Below the pieces are notes generated by a model. That model was given only the letters and a program-made list of their open reading frames with translations. It was not told the origin of the DNA and searched no databases. A stretch of 64,000 nucleotides of DNA, taken from positions 1 to 64,000 of the forward strand of contig JFBG01000061.1 of the NCBI GenBank assembly GCA_000583135.1, given 5' to 3'. Positions within the stretch are counted from its first letter, which is position 1, and each line of letters opens with the position of its first letter. Shown here piece by piece: positions 9,397 to 19,504 of this stretch. Origin of the DNA: Thioalkalivibrio sp. HK1 (GTDB lineage: Bacteria; Pseudomonadota; Gammaproteobacteria; HK1). The position numbers were made by a program, and so were the translations under genes.

Positions 9397-9903
9397 ATGG
9401 CTCTCGATAAGAAAAATCCGCTCCCTTCCACCCCCTCGCCCGATGACCCGATTCCTCATGGTCCGCCCCCGGGGGCGATGCGTCGGCTTTGCGCCTTTTT
9501 CTACGATTCGCTATCGCTCTTCGCAATCCTCTTCGCCGCCACCGTCCCCGCCCTCGCCCTGACCGGTGGGGAGGCGATTCGCCCCGGGAATCCGCTCTTT
9601 CTTTTTTATCTGCTGGGCGTGAGCTATCTCTATTTCGGCCGGTGCTGGACCCGTAGCGGGCAGACCCTCGGGATGCGGGCGTGGAATATAAGGCTATGCA
9701 CTCGCCACGGACGGCGTATCGACTGGAGGCTGGCGTTGCTGCGCTTCATCGCCGCCATCCTTTCGCTGATTCTTGCGGGCATGGGCTTTTTATGGTGTCT
9801 TTTCGATCCCGAAAAACGCACCTTGCACGATCGTCTATGCAATACCGTGATCGAATACATCCCCTCTCATCGCCTCGATGCCGCAAAATCGCCCGCACCT
9901 TAG
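9397..9903 (+). CDS. RDD family membrane protein
   Basis: This 168-residue integral membrane protein has three hydrophobic segments (about 31-53, 63-83 and 108-132) and the RDD hallmarks: RRLCAFFYDSL near the N terminus, GQTLGMRAWNIRL in the middle and RTLHDRLCNTVI at the end. The family has no single assigned function; some members act in ion transport. The ATG at 9397 is preceded by GAGGGGAG; an upstream in-frame ATG at 9370 is possible but has no Shine-Dalgarno sequence. The gene converges on lptG, an arrangement seen in many gammaproteobacteria. Confidence 0.85.
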   Translation: MALDKKNPLPSTPSPDDPIPHGPPPGAMRRLCAFFYDSLSLFAILFAATVPALALTGGEAIRPGNPLFLFYLLGVSYLYFGRCWTRSGQTLGMRAWNIRLCTRHGRRIDWRLALLRFIAAILSLILAGMGFLWCLFDPEKRTLHDRLCNTVIEYIPSHRLDAAKSPAP

Positions 9904-10025
9904 AGGCCCCCTTGCCGGGAAAGCCCGCTAAGGGATCATCCGTCCGTAGCGGTGGCGGCATCGGCAACGCCCTACTCCATCGACGGCCGGGAACGATCGA
10001 GGCGGAATCGAGGCGGTGGCGATGG

Positions 10026-11084
10026 TCATGTTCGCCTGAGCAACCACAATCCGACGATCAGCAATGCAAGGGTCGGGGCGAAGGCGCCCAAGATCGGGGG
10101 AAGACCGTAGACGATCCCGGCCTTGGCACTGATTTGCCCGAGAACATGCACCCCGATGGCCAACAGGCATCCGGCGATGATACGAAGCCCGACCCCGGAA
10201 CCGCCCAATCGGCCGAAGACCAAAGGCACCGCAACCACGATCAGCGCAACGATCGAAAAAGGATAGGCCAGCTTCGACCACAGGGCGATTTCATAACGAT
10301 CGCCTTCAAGACCGTTGCGCTTCAAATAACGGATATGGCGGACAAGGCCGATCGCCGGCAACTGATCCGGGGGCGTCGAGAGGGCGGTGATGATCTCGGG
10401 CTCGAAAGCCACCGGCCAATCCGCTTGCGCTGCGACCGAAGAGACGATTCCTTCGAGGGAAATATCCTTGCGCTGCAGATCCTCCAAGACCCAGCCGCCG
10501 TCCTTGCCATAGCGTGCGCTTCGGGCGGTGATCTCCGCTTGCAAACCCCGCTCGGGATCGATCTCGTAGATCGTGATCCCCTCGATACGATTTGCGCTCA
10601 CCGTGCGTCGCAGATGGATGATGGTGTCCTTGCCTTGCAGCCAGACCCCGATATCGTGCGCAGCATCGTTGCCGAGCGCGCGATCGCGATGCGCCTTCGA
10701 AATCCGCTCGCTCCAAGGAACGATCGTCTCCGCGATCACCACCGCAACGAGGATCAAGGGCAAACAAGCGCACAGGACGCAAACGACCAATCGCAAGGGC
10801 GACATCCCCGATGCGCGAATGACGATCAGCTCCTTCGATGCCGCCAACGAGCCGAGCCCGGTCAAAGTCCCGATGATCACCGCAAAGGGGAGAAGCAAGA
10901 AGATACGAAGGGGCAGACCGAGCAGCATTTGCTCCAGGGCATCGACGAATCCGTAGCCGCCTCGACCGACATCCTCGAGATCGCCGACGAATGCCAATAC
11001 CGTCAGCAAGGCCACGAGGGCCGCCAAGACCAACGAGATGCTGCCGCCGACGCATCGGGCGACATAGCGATCGACGATCTTCAT
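10026..11084 (-). CDS. lptG: LPS export ABC transporter permease LptG
   Basis: This inner-membrane subunit of the LptB2FG transporter extracts lipopolysaccharide toward the periplasmic bridge. The 352 residues show the YjgP/YjgQ pattern: membrane helices at about 12-35, 60-80 and 98-120, a periplasmic domain of roughly 150 residues, then three more helices (about 270-350). The MKIVDRYVAR N terminus is family-typical. The ATG overlaps the TGA of lptF by 4 bases, so the pair is translationally coupled. I call it LptG because it is the second gene of the pair and has the shorter, LptG-like N terminus. Confidence 0.93.
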   Translation of the reverse strand: MKIVDRYVARCVGGSISLVLAALVALLTVLAFVGDLEDVGRGGYGFVDALEQMLLGLPLRIFLLLPFAVIIGTLTGLGSLAASKELIVIRASGMSPLRLVVCVLCACLPLILVAVVIAETIVPWSERISKAHRDRALGNDAAHDIGVWLQGKDTIIHLRRTVSANRIEGITIYEIDPERGLQAEITARSARYGKDGGWVLEDLQRKDISLEGIVSSVAAQADWPVAFEPEIITALSTPPDQLPAIGLVRHIRYLKRNGLEGDRYEIALWSKLAYPFSIVALIVVAVPLVFGRLGGSGVGLRIIAGCLLAIGVHVLGQISAKAGIVYGLPPILGAFAPTLALLIVGLWLLRRT

Positions 11085-12274
11085 CGGCGGCGATCCATCG
11101 ATCCCCTCGGATCGTCTTGTAAAGCGGCGGATCCCGGATCGTCATCGACCCCGCCTGCGCCGGATCGACGAGGATCGAGATGGGACGATCCCCGAGATCG
11201 CCGCGGTCTTCGCAATCCTCCGGCGATCTGCCGGATCGAAAGGATCGCGATCAGCAACGCCATCGAGACATGGGCGGGCCACGGTCCCACCCAAGCCGGG
11301 ATGCGGCCTTGATCGACAAAGGCGTCGAGGATATTGACGGCGTTGTAATAGGCGAAATAGATCACGATGGCGACGACCAATCGCAGATAACGCCTCTCCT
11401 TGGGAGAGGTACGAGCCAAGGGCACCGCCAGCATCCCGAGCAGAATGATCGAGACCACCGTGGACAGGCGGCGCTGCAACTCCGCTCGATAGGCCGGATC
11501 CGAAGAGGCGATCAGATCCATGGTGGCGATGGCCTTGACCTTGGCGGAGACGGCCGAGAATTCGCCCGCTTGGCGAATCCGCACCCCGTAGGTCGCAAAG
11601 CGACTCACCGTGAAGCCGCGCTCGTTCGTCGATGCCGAATAGCGCTCGCCCCTTTCCAACACGATATAAAGAGCGCCGTCCTCGGCCTCGCTTTGCCGAG
11701 CCTCGCGGGCGCTGAGAATATAGGACTCGTCGGCATCGCGCACGCGCACGAAGATATCGAACATCCGACCGGTTTCACCGTCGATCCGACCGACGAAGAC
11801 CACCCGGCGGCCACCATCGAATTCCCGAAAGCGTCCCGATACGAAGAGATCGGTTTTCGCCTTCTCGCCCGCCTCGTGCACCAGCTCCGCTCGTATCGAC
11901 ACCGCGGCCGGGGAGACGAAGAAGGCGAGCAGCCCCCCGACGAGGGCGAAGATCGAAACGAGCCCCAGGATGCTTTGAAAGAAATACCCGGGGCCGATGC
12001 CTCCGGCCTCGAAAGCGACGATCTCGCTATCTCGATGAAGACGTCCCAATGCGATCAGGATCGCGATATAAAGGGCGATCGAGAGGATGGTCGGCGCATG
12101 CTCGATGAGTTTCAGCGCCAACATTTCGACGATCAGCTCCGGCGCGAGCGAACCTGCGGCGGCATCCCCCAAATAGCGACCGAAGCGGTTCGAAGCGTAG
12201 ATCAGCATCAAGGCCGAGAAAACCGCGACCGATATCAGCCAAATTTCACGATAGAGGTAGCGCCTGATGATCAA
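11081..12274 (-). CDS. lptF: LPS export ABC transporter permease LptF
   Basis: This is the partner permease of LptG. The 397 residues start MIIRRYLYREIW, as in LptF proteins, with helices at about 10-27, 55-78 and 98-122, a periplasmic domain, and three C-terminal helices (about 262-345). A basic, probably disordered tail of about 45 residues (rich in R, S and D) follows the last helix and is not part of the usual fold. The start codon is TTG at 12274, with GGAG 8 bases upstream. It is divergent from pepA, the standard gammaproteobacterial arrangement. Confidence 0.94.
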   Translation of the reverse strand: MIIRRYLYREIWLISVAVFSALMLIYASNRFGRYLGDAAAGSLAPELIVEMLALKLIEHAPTILSIALYIAILIALGRLHRDSEIVAFEAGGIGPGYFFQSILGLVSIFALVGGLLAFFVSPAAVSIRAELVHEAGEKAKTDLFVSGRFREFDGGRRVVFVGRIDGETGRMFDIFVRVRDADESYILSAREARQSEAEDGALYIVLERGERYSASTNERGFTVSRFATYGVRIRQAGEFSAVSAKVKAIATMDLIASSDPAYRAELQRRLSTVVSIILLGMLAVPLARTSPKERRYLRLVVAIVIYFAYYNAVNILDAFVDQGRIPAWVGPWPAHVSMALLIAILSIRQIAGGLRRPRRSRGSSHLDPRRSGAGGVDDDPGSAALQDDPRGSMDRRR

Positions 12275-12710
12275 GATTCGATCTCCGCTGCGAAATGATC
12301 GGAAGCGATATTGAAAAAAACGATTCCACCAAAAGATCGATCATCATCGAGGCAAAAACCAAGGTAAAGGACCGCGCTCGAAAAACGTCGAAGGCTCGAA
12401 AGACGATGGGGATCGAAACGCGGCGGCGAGCCGAGCGATCGCCTCGAGGCGGCTTTGCGAGCGAAGTTCGAAGCCTTGATTCGAAGGAGCGCGGACTTTG
12501 CCTGCGCGCAAGAAGCGCAACGCCCGCTCGGTTTCTTTTATGATCCGCATCATGCTCGCGATCTTGGCTCGTGGCTCTTTCGGGCGTTCGATGGGGATCC
12601 AAAACCTTGGATACTCGCAAAATACCGAGATTTCGAATAAAAAATCGCTCCCGACGGAGCCCTTTCACTTACGACGACCGGATCGTCATGGCATGAGGAT
12701 TGCCTAACCC
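12275..12710. promoter_or_regulatory. Divergent intergenic region lptF/pepA
   Basis: This 436-base gap holds the promoters of lptF (minus) and pepA (plus). It is purine-rich near 12311-12370 with A-tracts. I see no convincing sigma-70 boxes, no repeat longer than a few bases and no supported gene; the short open frames here show no family signature. Confidence 0.4.
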
Positions 12711-14333
12711 ATGGAAATCAAGTCCACACCCGCCAATCCCCTTCGCAGCCGTAAGGGTTGTCTTGTCATCGGCAGCCATGAACGGCAACAGGGCACCGAG
12801 ACCTTGAGCGCCCTCGACGGTGCGGGCAACGGGGAGTTGGAAAGGATATTGCGAAGATCCGGTTTTCGCCCCGAAATCGGCAAAACCTTGCATATCCACT
12901 CATCGATCGGCGGTGCCTCCGACAGCGTGCTCGTTGTCGGATGCGGTGGCGATGGGGACGGCATCGGCCCCGCCGATTTCCGCAGGATATGCGCCGCCGC
13001 CGCTCGGGCATTGAAAGGCGCCGGGGTTCAAAGCGCGGCTTGGTGCTTGAGCGAAATCGAGGTCGATGGGCTCGATGCCGCCGCTCGCACTTGCGTGGCG
13101 ATCGAGGAGCTCGATATCGCCGATTATCGATACGAGCACACCCTCGCCAAGACCCGTCGCCGATACTCGACCATCAAGCGCATCGACATCCATGTCCCTT
13201 CCGGGGCGAAGCGGGGGCGAATCGACGAAGGGATCGCCACCGGTCAAGCCATCGCCGCCGGCCGAACCTTGGCCCGCGATCTCGGCAACCTCCCCGGCAA
13301 TATCTGCACTCCGGAATACTTGGCCACCACCGCCCGCGATCTCGCGAAAAGGCATCCCAAGGTGCATGCTCGAATTCTGGACGAAGCCCGCATCGAGCGG
13401 CTCAAGATGAACGCCTTTCTCGCCGTCGCCCGCGGCAGCCGCGAAGCGCCGCGCTTCGTGGTCCTCGAGTACCGGGGGGCGAGCGCATCGAAAGCACCCA
13501 TCGCGCTGATCGGCAAGGGTATCACCTTCGATTCCGGTGGCATCTCGATCAAGCCTGCGGGGGCCATGGACGAGATGAAATTCGATATGTGCGGAGCGGC
13601 GAGCGTCATCGGGACGATCGAGGCTTGCGCCCGCCTCTCCTTGCCGCTCAATATCGTGGCCATCGTCCCCGCCTGCGAGAACCTCCCCGGGGGAAAAGCG
13701 ATCAAACCCGGGGATATCGTGACCTCGATGAGCGGGCGCACCGTCGAGATCCTCAATACCGACGCCGAGGGTCGGCTGATCCTTTGCGACGCCATCACTT
13801 GGGCGAAGAGCCTCGAACCCGAGGTCATCATCGATGTCGCCACCTTGACCGGAGCCTGCGTCGTCGCCTTGGGAGCCCATGCCAGCGGTCTTTTTTCGAA
13901 CCATCAGCCCTTGGCCGACGCCCTCCTCCGAGCCGGACAGGATAGCGGCGACCGGGCATGGCAGATGCCCTTGTGGCCCGAGTACGAAAAACAGCTGAAA
14001 AGTCGATTCGCCGATGTCGCCAATATCGGGGGCAGCAAGGCCGGAGCGGTCACCGCCGCCTCCTTCCTTTCCATTTTCGCGCGACAAGAGCGCTGGGCCC
14101 ATCTGGATATTGCGGGCACCGCTTGGAAGAGCGGCAAGGAAAAAGGAGCCACGGGGAGACCGGTGGGCCTGCTTTGTCGATATTTGATCGATCGCGCATG
14201 CCAAGTCCGAAACCAAGCCCCCAAGGCGAGGAGTGAAGCGGCCAAGGGCGAAAAAAGCGGCAAGCGGGTCGTCACCACCGCGGCCAAGCGCAAATCCGCG
14301 TCATCGAAGCACAAAGCGGCCAAGGATGCCTGA
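12711..14333 (+). CDS. pepA: Leucyl aminopeptidase PepA with basic C-terminal tail
   Basis: This M17 family aminopeptidase has two metal ions in each active site and acts as a hexamer in the cytoplasm; in E. coli it also binds DNA as a Xer recombination accessory factor and transcription regulator. Visible are IGKGITFDSGGISIKP (metal lysine and aspartate), MKFDMCGAA, the signature NTDAEGRL and the final GTAWKSGKEKGATGRPVGLL. At 540 residues it exceeds the usual 480-505. The excess is a tail of about 43 residues after LCRYLIDRA with 13 Lys/Arg and 3 acidic residues, of histone-like AK-rich composition. The ATG at 12711 has GAGG 12 bases upstream. holC follows 36 bases later. Confidence 0.95.
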   Translation: MEIKSTPANPLRSRKGCLVIGSHERQQGTETLSALDGAGNGELERILRRSGFRPEIGKTLHIHSSIGGASDSVLVVGCGGDGDGIGPADFRRICAAAARALKGAGVQSAAWCLSEIEVDGLDAAARTCVAIEELDIADYRYEHTLAKTRRRYSTIKRIDIHVPSGAKRGRIDEGIATGQAIAAGRTLARDLGNLPGNICTPEYLATTARDLAKRHPKVHARILDEARIERLKMNAFLAVARGSREAPRFVVLEYRGASASKAPIALIGKGITFDSGGISIKPAGAMDEMKFDMCGAASVIGTIEACARLSLPLNIVAIVPACENLPGGKAIKPGDIVTSMSGRTVEILNTDAEGRLILCDAITWAKSLEPEVIIDVATLTGACVVALGAHASGLFSNHQPLADALLRAGQDSGDRAWQMPLWPEYEKQLKSRFADVANIGGSKAGAVTAASFLSIFARQERWAHLDIAGTAWKSGKEKGATGRPVGLLCRYLIDRACQVRNQAPKARSEAAKGEKSGKRVVTTAAKRKSASSKHKAAKDA

Positions 14334-14369
14334 TCGTCGGATATTCGCACGATCTTCGAAGCAAGACCC

Positions 14370-14810
14370 GTGTCTTCCAAGGTGGATTTCCATATCCGCA
14401 GCGAAAGCGGCAGCGAGGCGCGGGAGCTTCTCGTGTGTCGTTTGAGCGAAAAGGCTTGGCGCAAAGGGCATCGAATCTTGATCCTCGCCCCGGATCCGGG
14501 CACCGCATCGCGCATCGACGATCGTCTGTGGACCTTTCGAGAAGACGGCTTCGTTCCCCACCAAATGCTCGAAGGCGAGGGTTCGACGAGCGAAATCTCG
14601 CCCCTTACGCCCATCATCATCGGGATCCCGGGGCAGTGGAGGGATAGGATCGACGTGCTCATCACCCTCGTTCCCGAGGTGCCGAAAGAGGCCGGCGATG
14701 CGGCCCGCATCGTCGAAATCATCCCCGCCGACGAAAGCGAGCGCCGGGCCGGGCGCCGACGCTACCGCGAATACCGCCGACTCGGTTTCACTTTGGAGAC
14801 CCATCGATGA
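14370..14810 (+). CDS. holC: DNA polymerase III chi subunit
   Basis: Chi links the clamp-loader to single-strand-binding protein. The 146 residues carry the HolC pattern: an N-terminal strand [33 protein letters not shown], a LDDxLW-like [14 protein letters not shown] and a terminal [12 protein letters not shown]. The start is GTG at 14370 with no clear ribosome-binding site. It lies between pepA and valS, as in E. coli and Pseudomonas, and overlaps valS by 4 bases (ATGA). Confidence 0.92.
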   Translation: MSSKVDFHIRSESGSEARELLVCRLSEKAWRKGHRILILAPDPGTASRIDDRLWTFREDGFVPHQMLEGEGSTSEISPLTPIIIGIPGQWRDRIDVLITLVPEVPKEAGDAARIVEIIPADESERRAGRRRYREYRRLGFTLETHR

Positions 14811-17635
14811 CCTCCGTCAACCCCGATAAGAGCGAAGATCTCTCCATTGCCGATCCCATGGAAAAGGCTTGGGATCCGCAGCAAGGCGAGCGGTATTGGT
14901 ATGAATTTTGGGAGAGCCAAGGGTATTTCTCTCCCTCGGGGAGCGGTGAGCCGTGGTGCATCATGATCCCCCCGCCCAATGTCACCGGCACCTTGCACAT
15001 GGGGCATGCCTTTCAGGACACCCTGATGGATGCCTTCACCCGTTGGCAGCGCATGCAAGGTCGCCGTAGCCTTTGGCAACCGGGTACGGATCATGCGGGG
15101 ATCGCCACGCAGATGGTGGTCGAGCGCCAACTCGATGCCCAAGGGCTGAGCCGTCACGATCTCGGACGCGAGGCCTTCATCGAACGGATTTGGCGTTGGA
15201 AGGAGCATTCCGGCAGCACCATCACCCGCCAGCTGCGACGCATGGGGGCCTCGGTCGATTGGGAGCACGAGCGTTTCACCATGGACGAGGGGCTGTCGGC
15301 GGCGGTGCGCGAGACCTTCGTCCGACTCTACGATGAGGGCCTCGTCTATCGCGGAAAGCGGTTGGTGAACTGGGATCCGGTTTTGCGCACCGCGGTTTCC
15401 GATCTGGAAGTGATCGCGCAAGAAGAGGAAGGATTCCTGTGGCGAATACGCTATCCCTTGGAGGAGGGCGAGGGATTCATGGAGGTCGCCACCACCCGCC
15501 CGGAAACGGTGCCGGGGGATGTGGCGGTCGCGGTGCATCCCGAGGATGGCCGCTATCGTCATCTGGTGGGGAAAAACCTGATCGTGCCGATCGGGGGGCG
15601 TATCGTTCCGATCGTCGCCGATGAAATGGTCGATCCCGCCTTCGGTACCGGATGCGTCAAGATCACCCCGGCCCACGACTTCAACGATTGGCAAGTGGGA
15701 GCGCGCCACGCCCTCGAGGGCATCAACATCTTCACCCCCGACGCTCGTCTCAACGATGAAGTTCCCGAAGCATATCGAGGGCTCGATCGTTTCGAGGCCC
15801 GCAGCAAGATCATCGAGGATCTACAAGCAAGAGGACTCGTTGCGCACAGCGAAAAGCATCGCATGATGGTCCCGAGGGGGGATCGTTCGCAGGCGGTGAT
15901 CGAGCCCTATCTCACCGATCAATGGTTCGTCAAAACCGCTCCCTTGGCCGAACCTGCGATCCGGGCGGTCGAGGAGGGTCGTATCCGTTTCGTACCCGAC
16001 CACTGGGATAAAACCTATTTCGAGTGGATGCGCAATATCGACGATTGGTGCATCAGCCGTCAGATCTGGTGGGGGCACCGCATCCCGGCCTGGTACGACC
16101 CCGAAGGCAATATCTATGTAGGCCGCAGCGAGGAAGAACTGCGCCGACGGCTCTCCCTCCCCGACTCCCTGCCCTTGGTCCAAGACGAGGACGTGCTCGA
16201 TACTTGGTATTCATCGGCGCTTTGGCCCTTCTCGACCCTGGGATGGCCCGATTCCACCGAACGCCTTGCGACCTTCTACCCGACCACGGTGCTGATCACC
16301 GGATTCGACATCATCTTCTTTTGGGTGGCCCGCATGATCATGTTCGGGCTCAAGTTCATGGACGACGTTCCCTTCCACGAGGTCTATATCCACGGCTTGG
16401 TGCGCGATGGCGATGGCAACAAGATGTCGAAATCGAAGGGCAATATTCTCGATCCCATCGATCTGATCGACGGCATCGAACTCGACGATCTGATCGCCAA
16501 ACGCACCACCGGTTTGATGCAGCCGCAACTGGCCCCGCAGATCACCCGCACCACTCGCCGACAATTCCCCGACGGCATCCCCGCTTACGGGACGGACGCT
16601 CTGCGCTTCACATTCTGCTCTTTGGCCACCCAAGGACGGGATATCCGCTTCGATCTCGGGCGTATCCAAGGCTATCGCAACTTCTGCAACAAGATGTGGA
16701 ATGCCGCGCGCTTCGTGCAGATGCAAAGCGACCAAGCGGCGAGCGAATCGAGCCCGGATGAAGGGGGGGTCGAGGAGAGATGGATCTTCGGCATCTTGCG
16801 CCGCACCGAGGGGCGGATGCGCACCGCCTTCGAGCGCTATCGTCTCGATCTGGCGGCGCAGGCGATCTACGATTGCATCTGGAACGAATTCTGCGATTGG
16901 TATCTCGAATTCGCCAAAGCCCGCCTCGCCGACCCCGATACCCCGGCTCAAAGACGCCGCGCGATCCTCGACACCCTGGCGCGAAGCCTCGAGATCCAAC
17001 TGCGCCTCGCCCACCCCCTGATACCCTTCATCACCGAGGCGATCTGGCAGCGCATCGCTCCCCTCGCCCGAAAGAGCGGCCGAACCCTGATGCTGCAGCC
17101 GTGGCCCTCGCCGAGCGATGAGCCGGCGATCGAGAAAGAAGATGGCGAGGCCATCGCCCATGTCGACTGGATAAAGGATCTGATCCTCGCCATCCGCAAT
17201 ATCCGAGGGGAGCTCGATATTGCCCCGGGGCAAAAAATCCCGGTGATCCTGCGCAATGCCAAAGCCCTCGAGCGCGAACGGATCGCCGGCGGTGAATCCT
17301 GTGTGCGAACCCTCGCCCGCATCGAATCCATCCGCTTCGATGACGAAGGGACCCCGACTCCTGCAGGGGCGAATACCGCCACCGCCTTGCTCGGCGGCAT
17401 GGAAATCCTCGTTCCCTTGGAAGGGTTGGTGAACAAGGAGATCGAGATCGAGCGATTGGATCGGCAAATCGAAAAACTCTCCCGCTCATTGGAGCGCTCC
17501 ACGGCGAAGCTCGCCAATGCCTCGTTTTTGGATCGCGCACCGGCGGAAGTGGTAGCCAAGGAACGATCGCGGGTATCCGAAATCGAAGCCTCGCTCGATA
17601 GCCTCAAAACCAAGCGCGATGCGCTTGCAAAGTGA
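14807..17635 (+). CDS. valS: Valyl-tRNA synthetase
   Basis: This class I synthetase charges tRNA-Val and edits mischarged Thr. The 942 residues match the usual 950. Motifs seen are [15 protein letters not shown] (the HIGH equivalent), the editing domain with [25 protein letters not shown], the KMSKS loop in NKMSKSKGN and a C-terminal coiled coil of about 70 residues ([20 protein letters not shown] onward). The ATG at 14807 overlaps holC. Transcription probably stops in the structured region around 17664-17721. Confidence 0.97.
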   Translation: MTSVNPDKSEDLSIADPMEKAWDPQQGERYWYEFWESQGYFSPSGSGEPWCIMIPPPNVTGTLHMGHAFQDTLMDAFTRWQRMQGRRSLWQPGTDHAGIATQMVVERQLDAQGLSRHDLGREAFIERIWRWKEHSGSTITRQLRRMGASVDWEHERFTMDEGLSAAVRETFVRLYDEGLVYRGKRLVNWDPVLRTAVSDLEVIAQEEEGFLWRIRYPLEEGEGFMEVATTRPETVPGDVAVAVHPEDGRYRHLVGKNLIVPIGGRIVPIVADEMVDPAFGTGCVKITPAHDFNDWQVGARHALEGINIFTPDARLNDEVPEAYRGLDRFEARSKIIEDLQARGLVAHSEKHRMMVPRGDRSQAVIEPYLTDQWFVKTAPLAEPAIRAVEEGRIRFVPDHWDKTYFEWMRNIDDWCISRQIWWGHRIPAWYDPEGNIYVGRSEEELRRRLSLPDSLPLVQDEDVLDTWYSSALWPFSTLGWPDSTERLATFYPTTVLITGFDIIFFWVARMIMFGLKFMDDVPFHEVYIHGLVRDGDGNKMSKSKGNILDPIDLIDGIELDDLIAKRTTGLMQPQLAPQITRTTRRQFPDGIPAYGTDALRFTFCSLATQGRDIRFDLGRIQGYRNFCNKMWNAARFVQMQSDQAASESSPDEGGVEERWIFGILRRTEGRMRTAFERYRLDLAAQAIYDCIWNEFCDWYLEFAKARLADPDTPAQRRRAILDTLARSLEIQLRLAHPLIPFITEAIWQRIAPLARKSGRTLMLQPWPSPSDEPAIEKEDGEAIAHVDWIKDLILAIRNIRGELDIAPGQKIPVILRNAKALERERIAGGESCVRTLARIESIRFDDEGTPTPAGANTATALLGGMEILVPLEGLVNKEIEIERLDRQIEKLSRSLERSTAKLANASFLDRAPAEVVAKERSRVSEIEASLDSLKTKRDALAK

Positions 17636-17663
17636 GCATTCGAGAAGGAGTGGGATCCCCGAT

Positions 17664-17721
17664 GGGACCGCAAACGACTCGGCTTCGAAAAAAACACCGG
17701 GTCGAGCGAGTCCTCGGTCCC
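17664..17721 (+). terminator. Two-tier hairpin downstream of valS
   Basis: GGGACCG at 17664-17670 pairs with CGGTCCC at 17715-17721, and inside it GACTCG at 17676-17681 pairs with CGAGTC read across 17707-17712 (6 bp). The result is a stable interrupted stem starting 28 bases after the valS stop. There is no downstream T-run, so it is a processing or pausing structure as much as a terminator. It separates the pepA-holC-valS unit from iscR. Confidence 0.45.
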
Positions 17722-17930
17722 TCGAATCGGGATGGATTGACCATTGCGAATTTCATAAAATCGGATATCGTCGTTTCTAGGCGGATATTGCAATTTCGCC
17801 GCTTCGATACCATTGTCAATCTCGAAAGACTCTTGAAGACCGTGGATGATTTTTTCATCGAGGCTCGATATTTCCATCGTCGGGACTTGACCCCATGCGC
17901 CTGTTTTATGTAAATTTTCACATACCCCGG

Positions 17931-17954
17931 CAATTTGGCCCCCGACAATTTGGC
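17931..17954 (+). repeat. Direct repeat of CAATTTGGC before iscR
   Basis: Two identical 9-base copies spaced by 6 bases lie between the candidate -10 box and the ribosome-binding site of iscR. The position suits a regulator site in the 5' untranslated leader, but the sequence does not match the known IscR consensus. Confidence 0.6.
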
Positions 17955-17965
17955 GGAGCACCGAT

Positions 17966-18511
17966 ATGCGACTCACCGCAAAAAGTCGCTACGCCGTGAC
18001 GGCGATGCTCGACTTGGCCTTGCATCATGACCAGGGCTCGGTTTCGCTCGGAGATATCGCGCGCAGGCAAGGGATTTCGCTCTCGTTCTTGGAGCGCCTT
18101 TTCGCGCAGCTGCGAAGCCGGGGGTTGGTCAACAGCATCCGCGGCCCGAAGGGCGGTTATCGATTGGGTTTCGCACCGGAATCGATCGCGGTCGCCGATG
18201 TCATCGATGCCGTCGAGGAGAGCGTCGACATCACCCATTGCCGAGGCAAGGAAAATTGTCGCAACCATGAGCGCTGCTTGACCCATGATCTATGGAGGGA
18301 TCTCGGACACCGAATCGAGGAATTTCTTTCCGCCATCAATCTGGCGGAGCTGGTCGAGCGATGCCGGGCGCAAGAAACGATCGATACGGGATCCATCGAT
18401 CGAAAGAGCGGCGCCAACGATGCGCAAGGGATATCCGTGGTGATCGAAAGCCCCACACTTGCGAACGAGTCCTCCGAACGAACCGAGACCATGCCATGTC
18501 AATCACTTTGA
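17966..18511 (+). CDS. iscR: Fe-S cluster transcription regulator IscR
   Basis: This Rrf2-family regulator controls Fe-S assembly genes through its own 2Fe-2S cluster. The 181 residues begin [20 protein letters not shown], with a winged helix-turn-helix ([21 protein letters not shown]), the wing [10 protein letters not shown] and the cluster ligands in [17 protein letters not shown]: three cysteines in C-x5-C-x5-C spacing plus the following histidine, exactly as in E. coli IscR. GGAG lies 7 bases before the ATG. The last 16 bases overlap iscA, so iscS and iscU are not between them as they are in iscRSUA operons. Confidence 0.96.
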   Translation: MRLTAKSRYAVTAMLDLALHHDQGSVSLGDIARRQGISLSFLERLFAQLRSRGLVNSIRGPKGGYRLGFAPESIAVADVIDAVEESVDITHCRGKENCRNHERCLTHDLWRDLGHRIEEFLSAINLAELVERCRAQETIDTGSIDRKSGANDAQGISVVIESPTLANESSERTETMPCQSL

Positions 18512-18816
18512 GCGAAAATGCCGCCCGCCGCGTCCACCGCTTTCTCGCCGATCGCAGCGATGCCGGGCTTCGACTCGCCGTCAAGCGCACCGGCTGCTCC
18601 GGTTTCGCTTATGTGGTGGATCTCGACGATCGAATCGGCGAGGGGGACCGAGTCTTCGAATCGATGGGGATCAAGGTCATCGTCGATCCCCAAAGCCTGC
18701 CGATGATCGACGGCACTCATATCGATTTCGCCCAAGACGGTTTGAACGAGGGTTTCACCTACGATAATCCGAATGTGAAAAATCGCTGCGGCTGCGGCGA
18801 GAGTTTCGGGGTTTGA
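18496..18816 (+). CDS. iscA: A-type Fe-S carrier IscA
   Basis: This carrier receives Fe-S clusters and passes them to target proteins. The 106 residues are strongly like E. coli IscA from [20 protein letters not shown] to the end, with the three ligands in TGCSGFAY and the terminal RCGCGESF (C-xn-C-x-C). [12 protein letters not shown] and NPNVKNRC identify it as IscA and not ErpA or SufA. Its ATG lies inside the 3' end of iscR (16-base overlap), so it is translationally coupled. The direct junction to iscR replaces the normal iscS-iscU segment. Confidence 0.95.
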   Translation: MSITLSENAARRVHRFLADRSDAGLRLAVKRTGCSGFAYVVDLDDRIGEGDRVFESMGIKVIVDPQSLPMIDGTHIDFAQDGLNEGFTYDNPNVKNRCGCGESFGV

Positions 18817-19024
18817 CGGTTCGAGATTCGAAAGACGATTCGGATCGAAAAGACCTCACAGATCGCTTCGAATATCGACCATCGCTCGGCGTTCATCGCT
18901 TGGAAGCCCTTGGATTTCCACCATCTTTCGGTTCTTGACGAACCGAAAACATGTCGACGTTGCCGCACTCGTCGGCGCAATCGTCGGCCGGTCCTGCTTT
19001 TTTATCGACTTGGAGTTTTTTCGC

Positions 19025-19459
19025 ATGGCGCTGGAACGAACCCTCTCCATCATCAAACCCGATGCCGTCGGCAAGAATGTCATCGGGGAGATCTACCGCC
19101 GCTTCGAATCCGCCGGGCTTCGCATCGTCGCCGCCCGTATGGTGCATCTTTCACGCGAGAGCGCCGAGGCCTTCTACGCCGTGCACCGGGAGCGTCCTTT
19201 TTTCGACGAACTCGTGGGCTTCATGACCTCCGGCCCATGCATGGTGCAAATCCTCGAAGGGGAGGATGCCATCGCCAAGAATCGCGAAGTGATGGGGGCG
19301 ACCAATCCGAGCGATGCCGCTGCGGGCACCATTCGGGCGGATTTCGCGAGCGAAGTGACGGAAAATGCGGTGCACGGATCCGACGGGAGCGAGACCGCTC
19401 GCGGTGAAATCGAATTCTTTTTCGGATCGGCAGGCGATATCTGTCCCCGTACCCGCTGA
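19025..19459 (+). CDS. ndk: Nucleoside diphosphate kinase
   Basis: This enzyme transfers the terminal phosphate of ATP to nucleoside diphosphates through a phosphohistidine. The 144 residues include [15 protein letters not shown] at the N terminus and the active-site His117 in NAVHGSD, followed by ARGEIEFFF. Length is normal. The ATG at 19025 has GGAG 9 bases upstream; the frame is open further upstream but without homology. It lies 208 bases after iscA, with nothing recognisable in that gap. Confidence 0.97.
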   Translation: MALERTLSIIKPDAVGKNVIGEIYRRFESAGLRIVAARMVHLSRESAEAFYAVHRERPFFDELVGFMTSGPCMVQILEGEDAIAKNREVMGATNPSDAAAGTIRADFASEVTENAVHGSDGSETARGEIEFFFGSAGDICPRTR

Positions 19460-19504
19460 TCCCGACCTTTTAGTCCCGATCTTGTCCTTCGAAGCCTCGA
19501 CCTC

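Larger units (their letters stand above)
17636..17965 (+). promoter_or_regulatory. iscR leader region with candidate promoter and direct repeat
   Basis: This 330-base gap between valS and iscR should contain the iscR promoter. The best candidate is TTGACC at 17887-17892 with TGTAAA at 17909-17914 (16-base spacer), which is about 50 bases before the ATG. Downstream of it the 9-mer CAATTTGGC occurs at 17931-17939 and 17946-17954, a 15-base period just before the ribosome-binding site GGAG (17955-17958). I do not see a classical IscR type 1 box. IscR autoregulation is known in E. coli; here the operator cannot be assigned from sequence alone. Confidence 0.4.

Noticed and set aside
9681..11312. 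Open frame of 543 codons on the plus strand
   Set aside because: It runs antisense to lptG and lptF, has Arg/Asp/Gln-rich low-complexity translation and no family signature. The LptFG frames are unmistakable.
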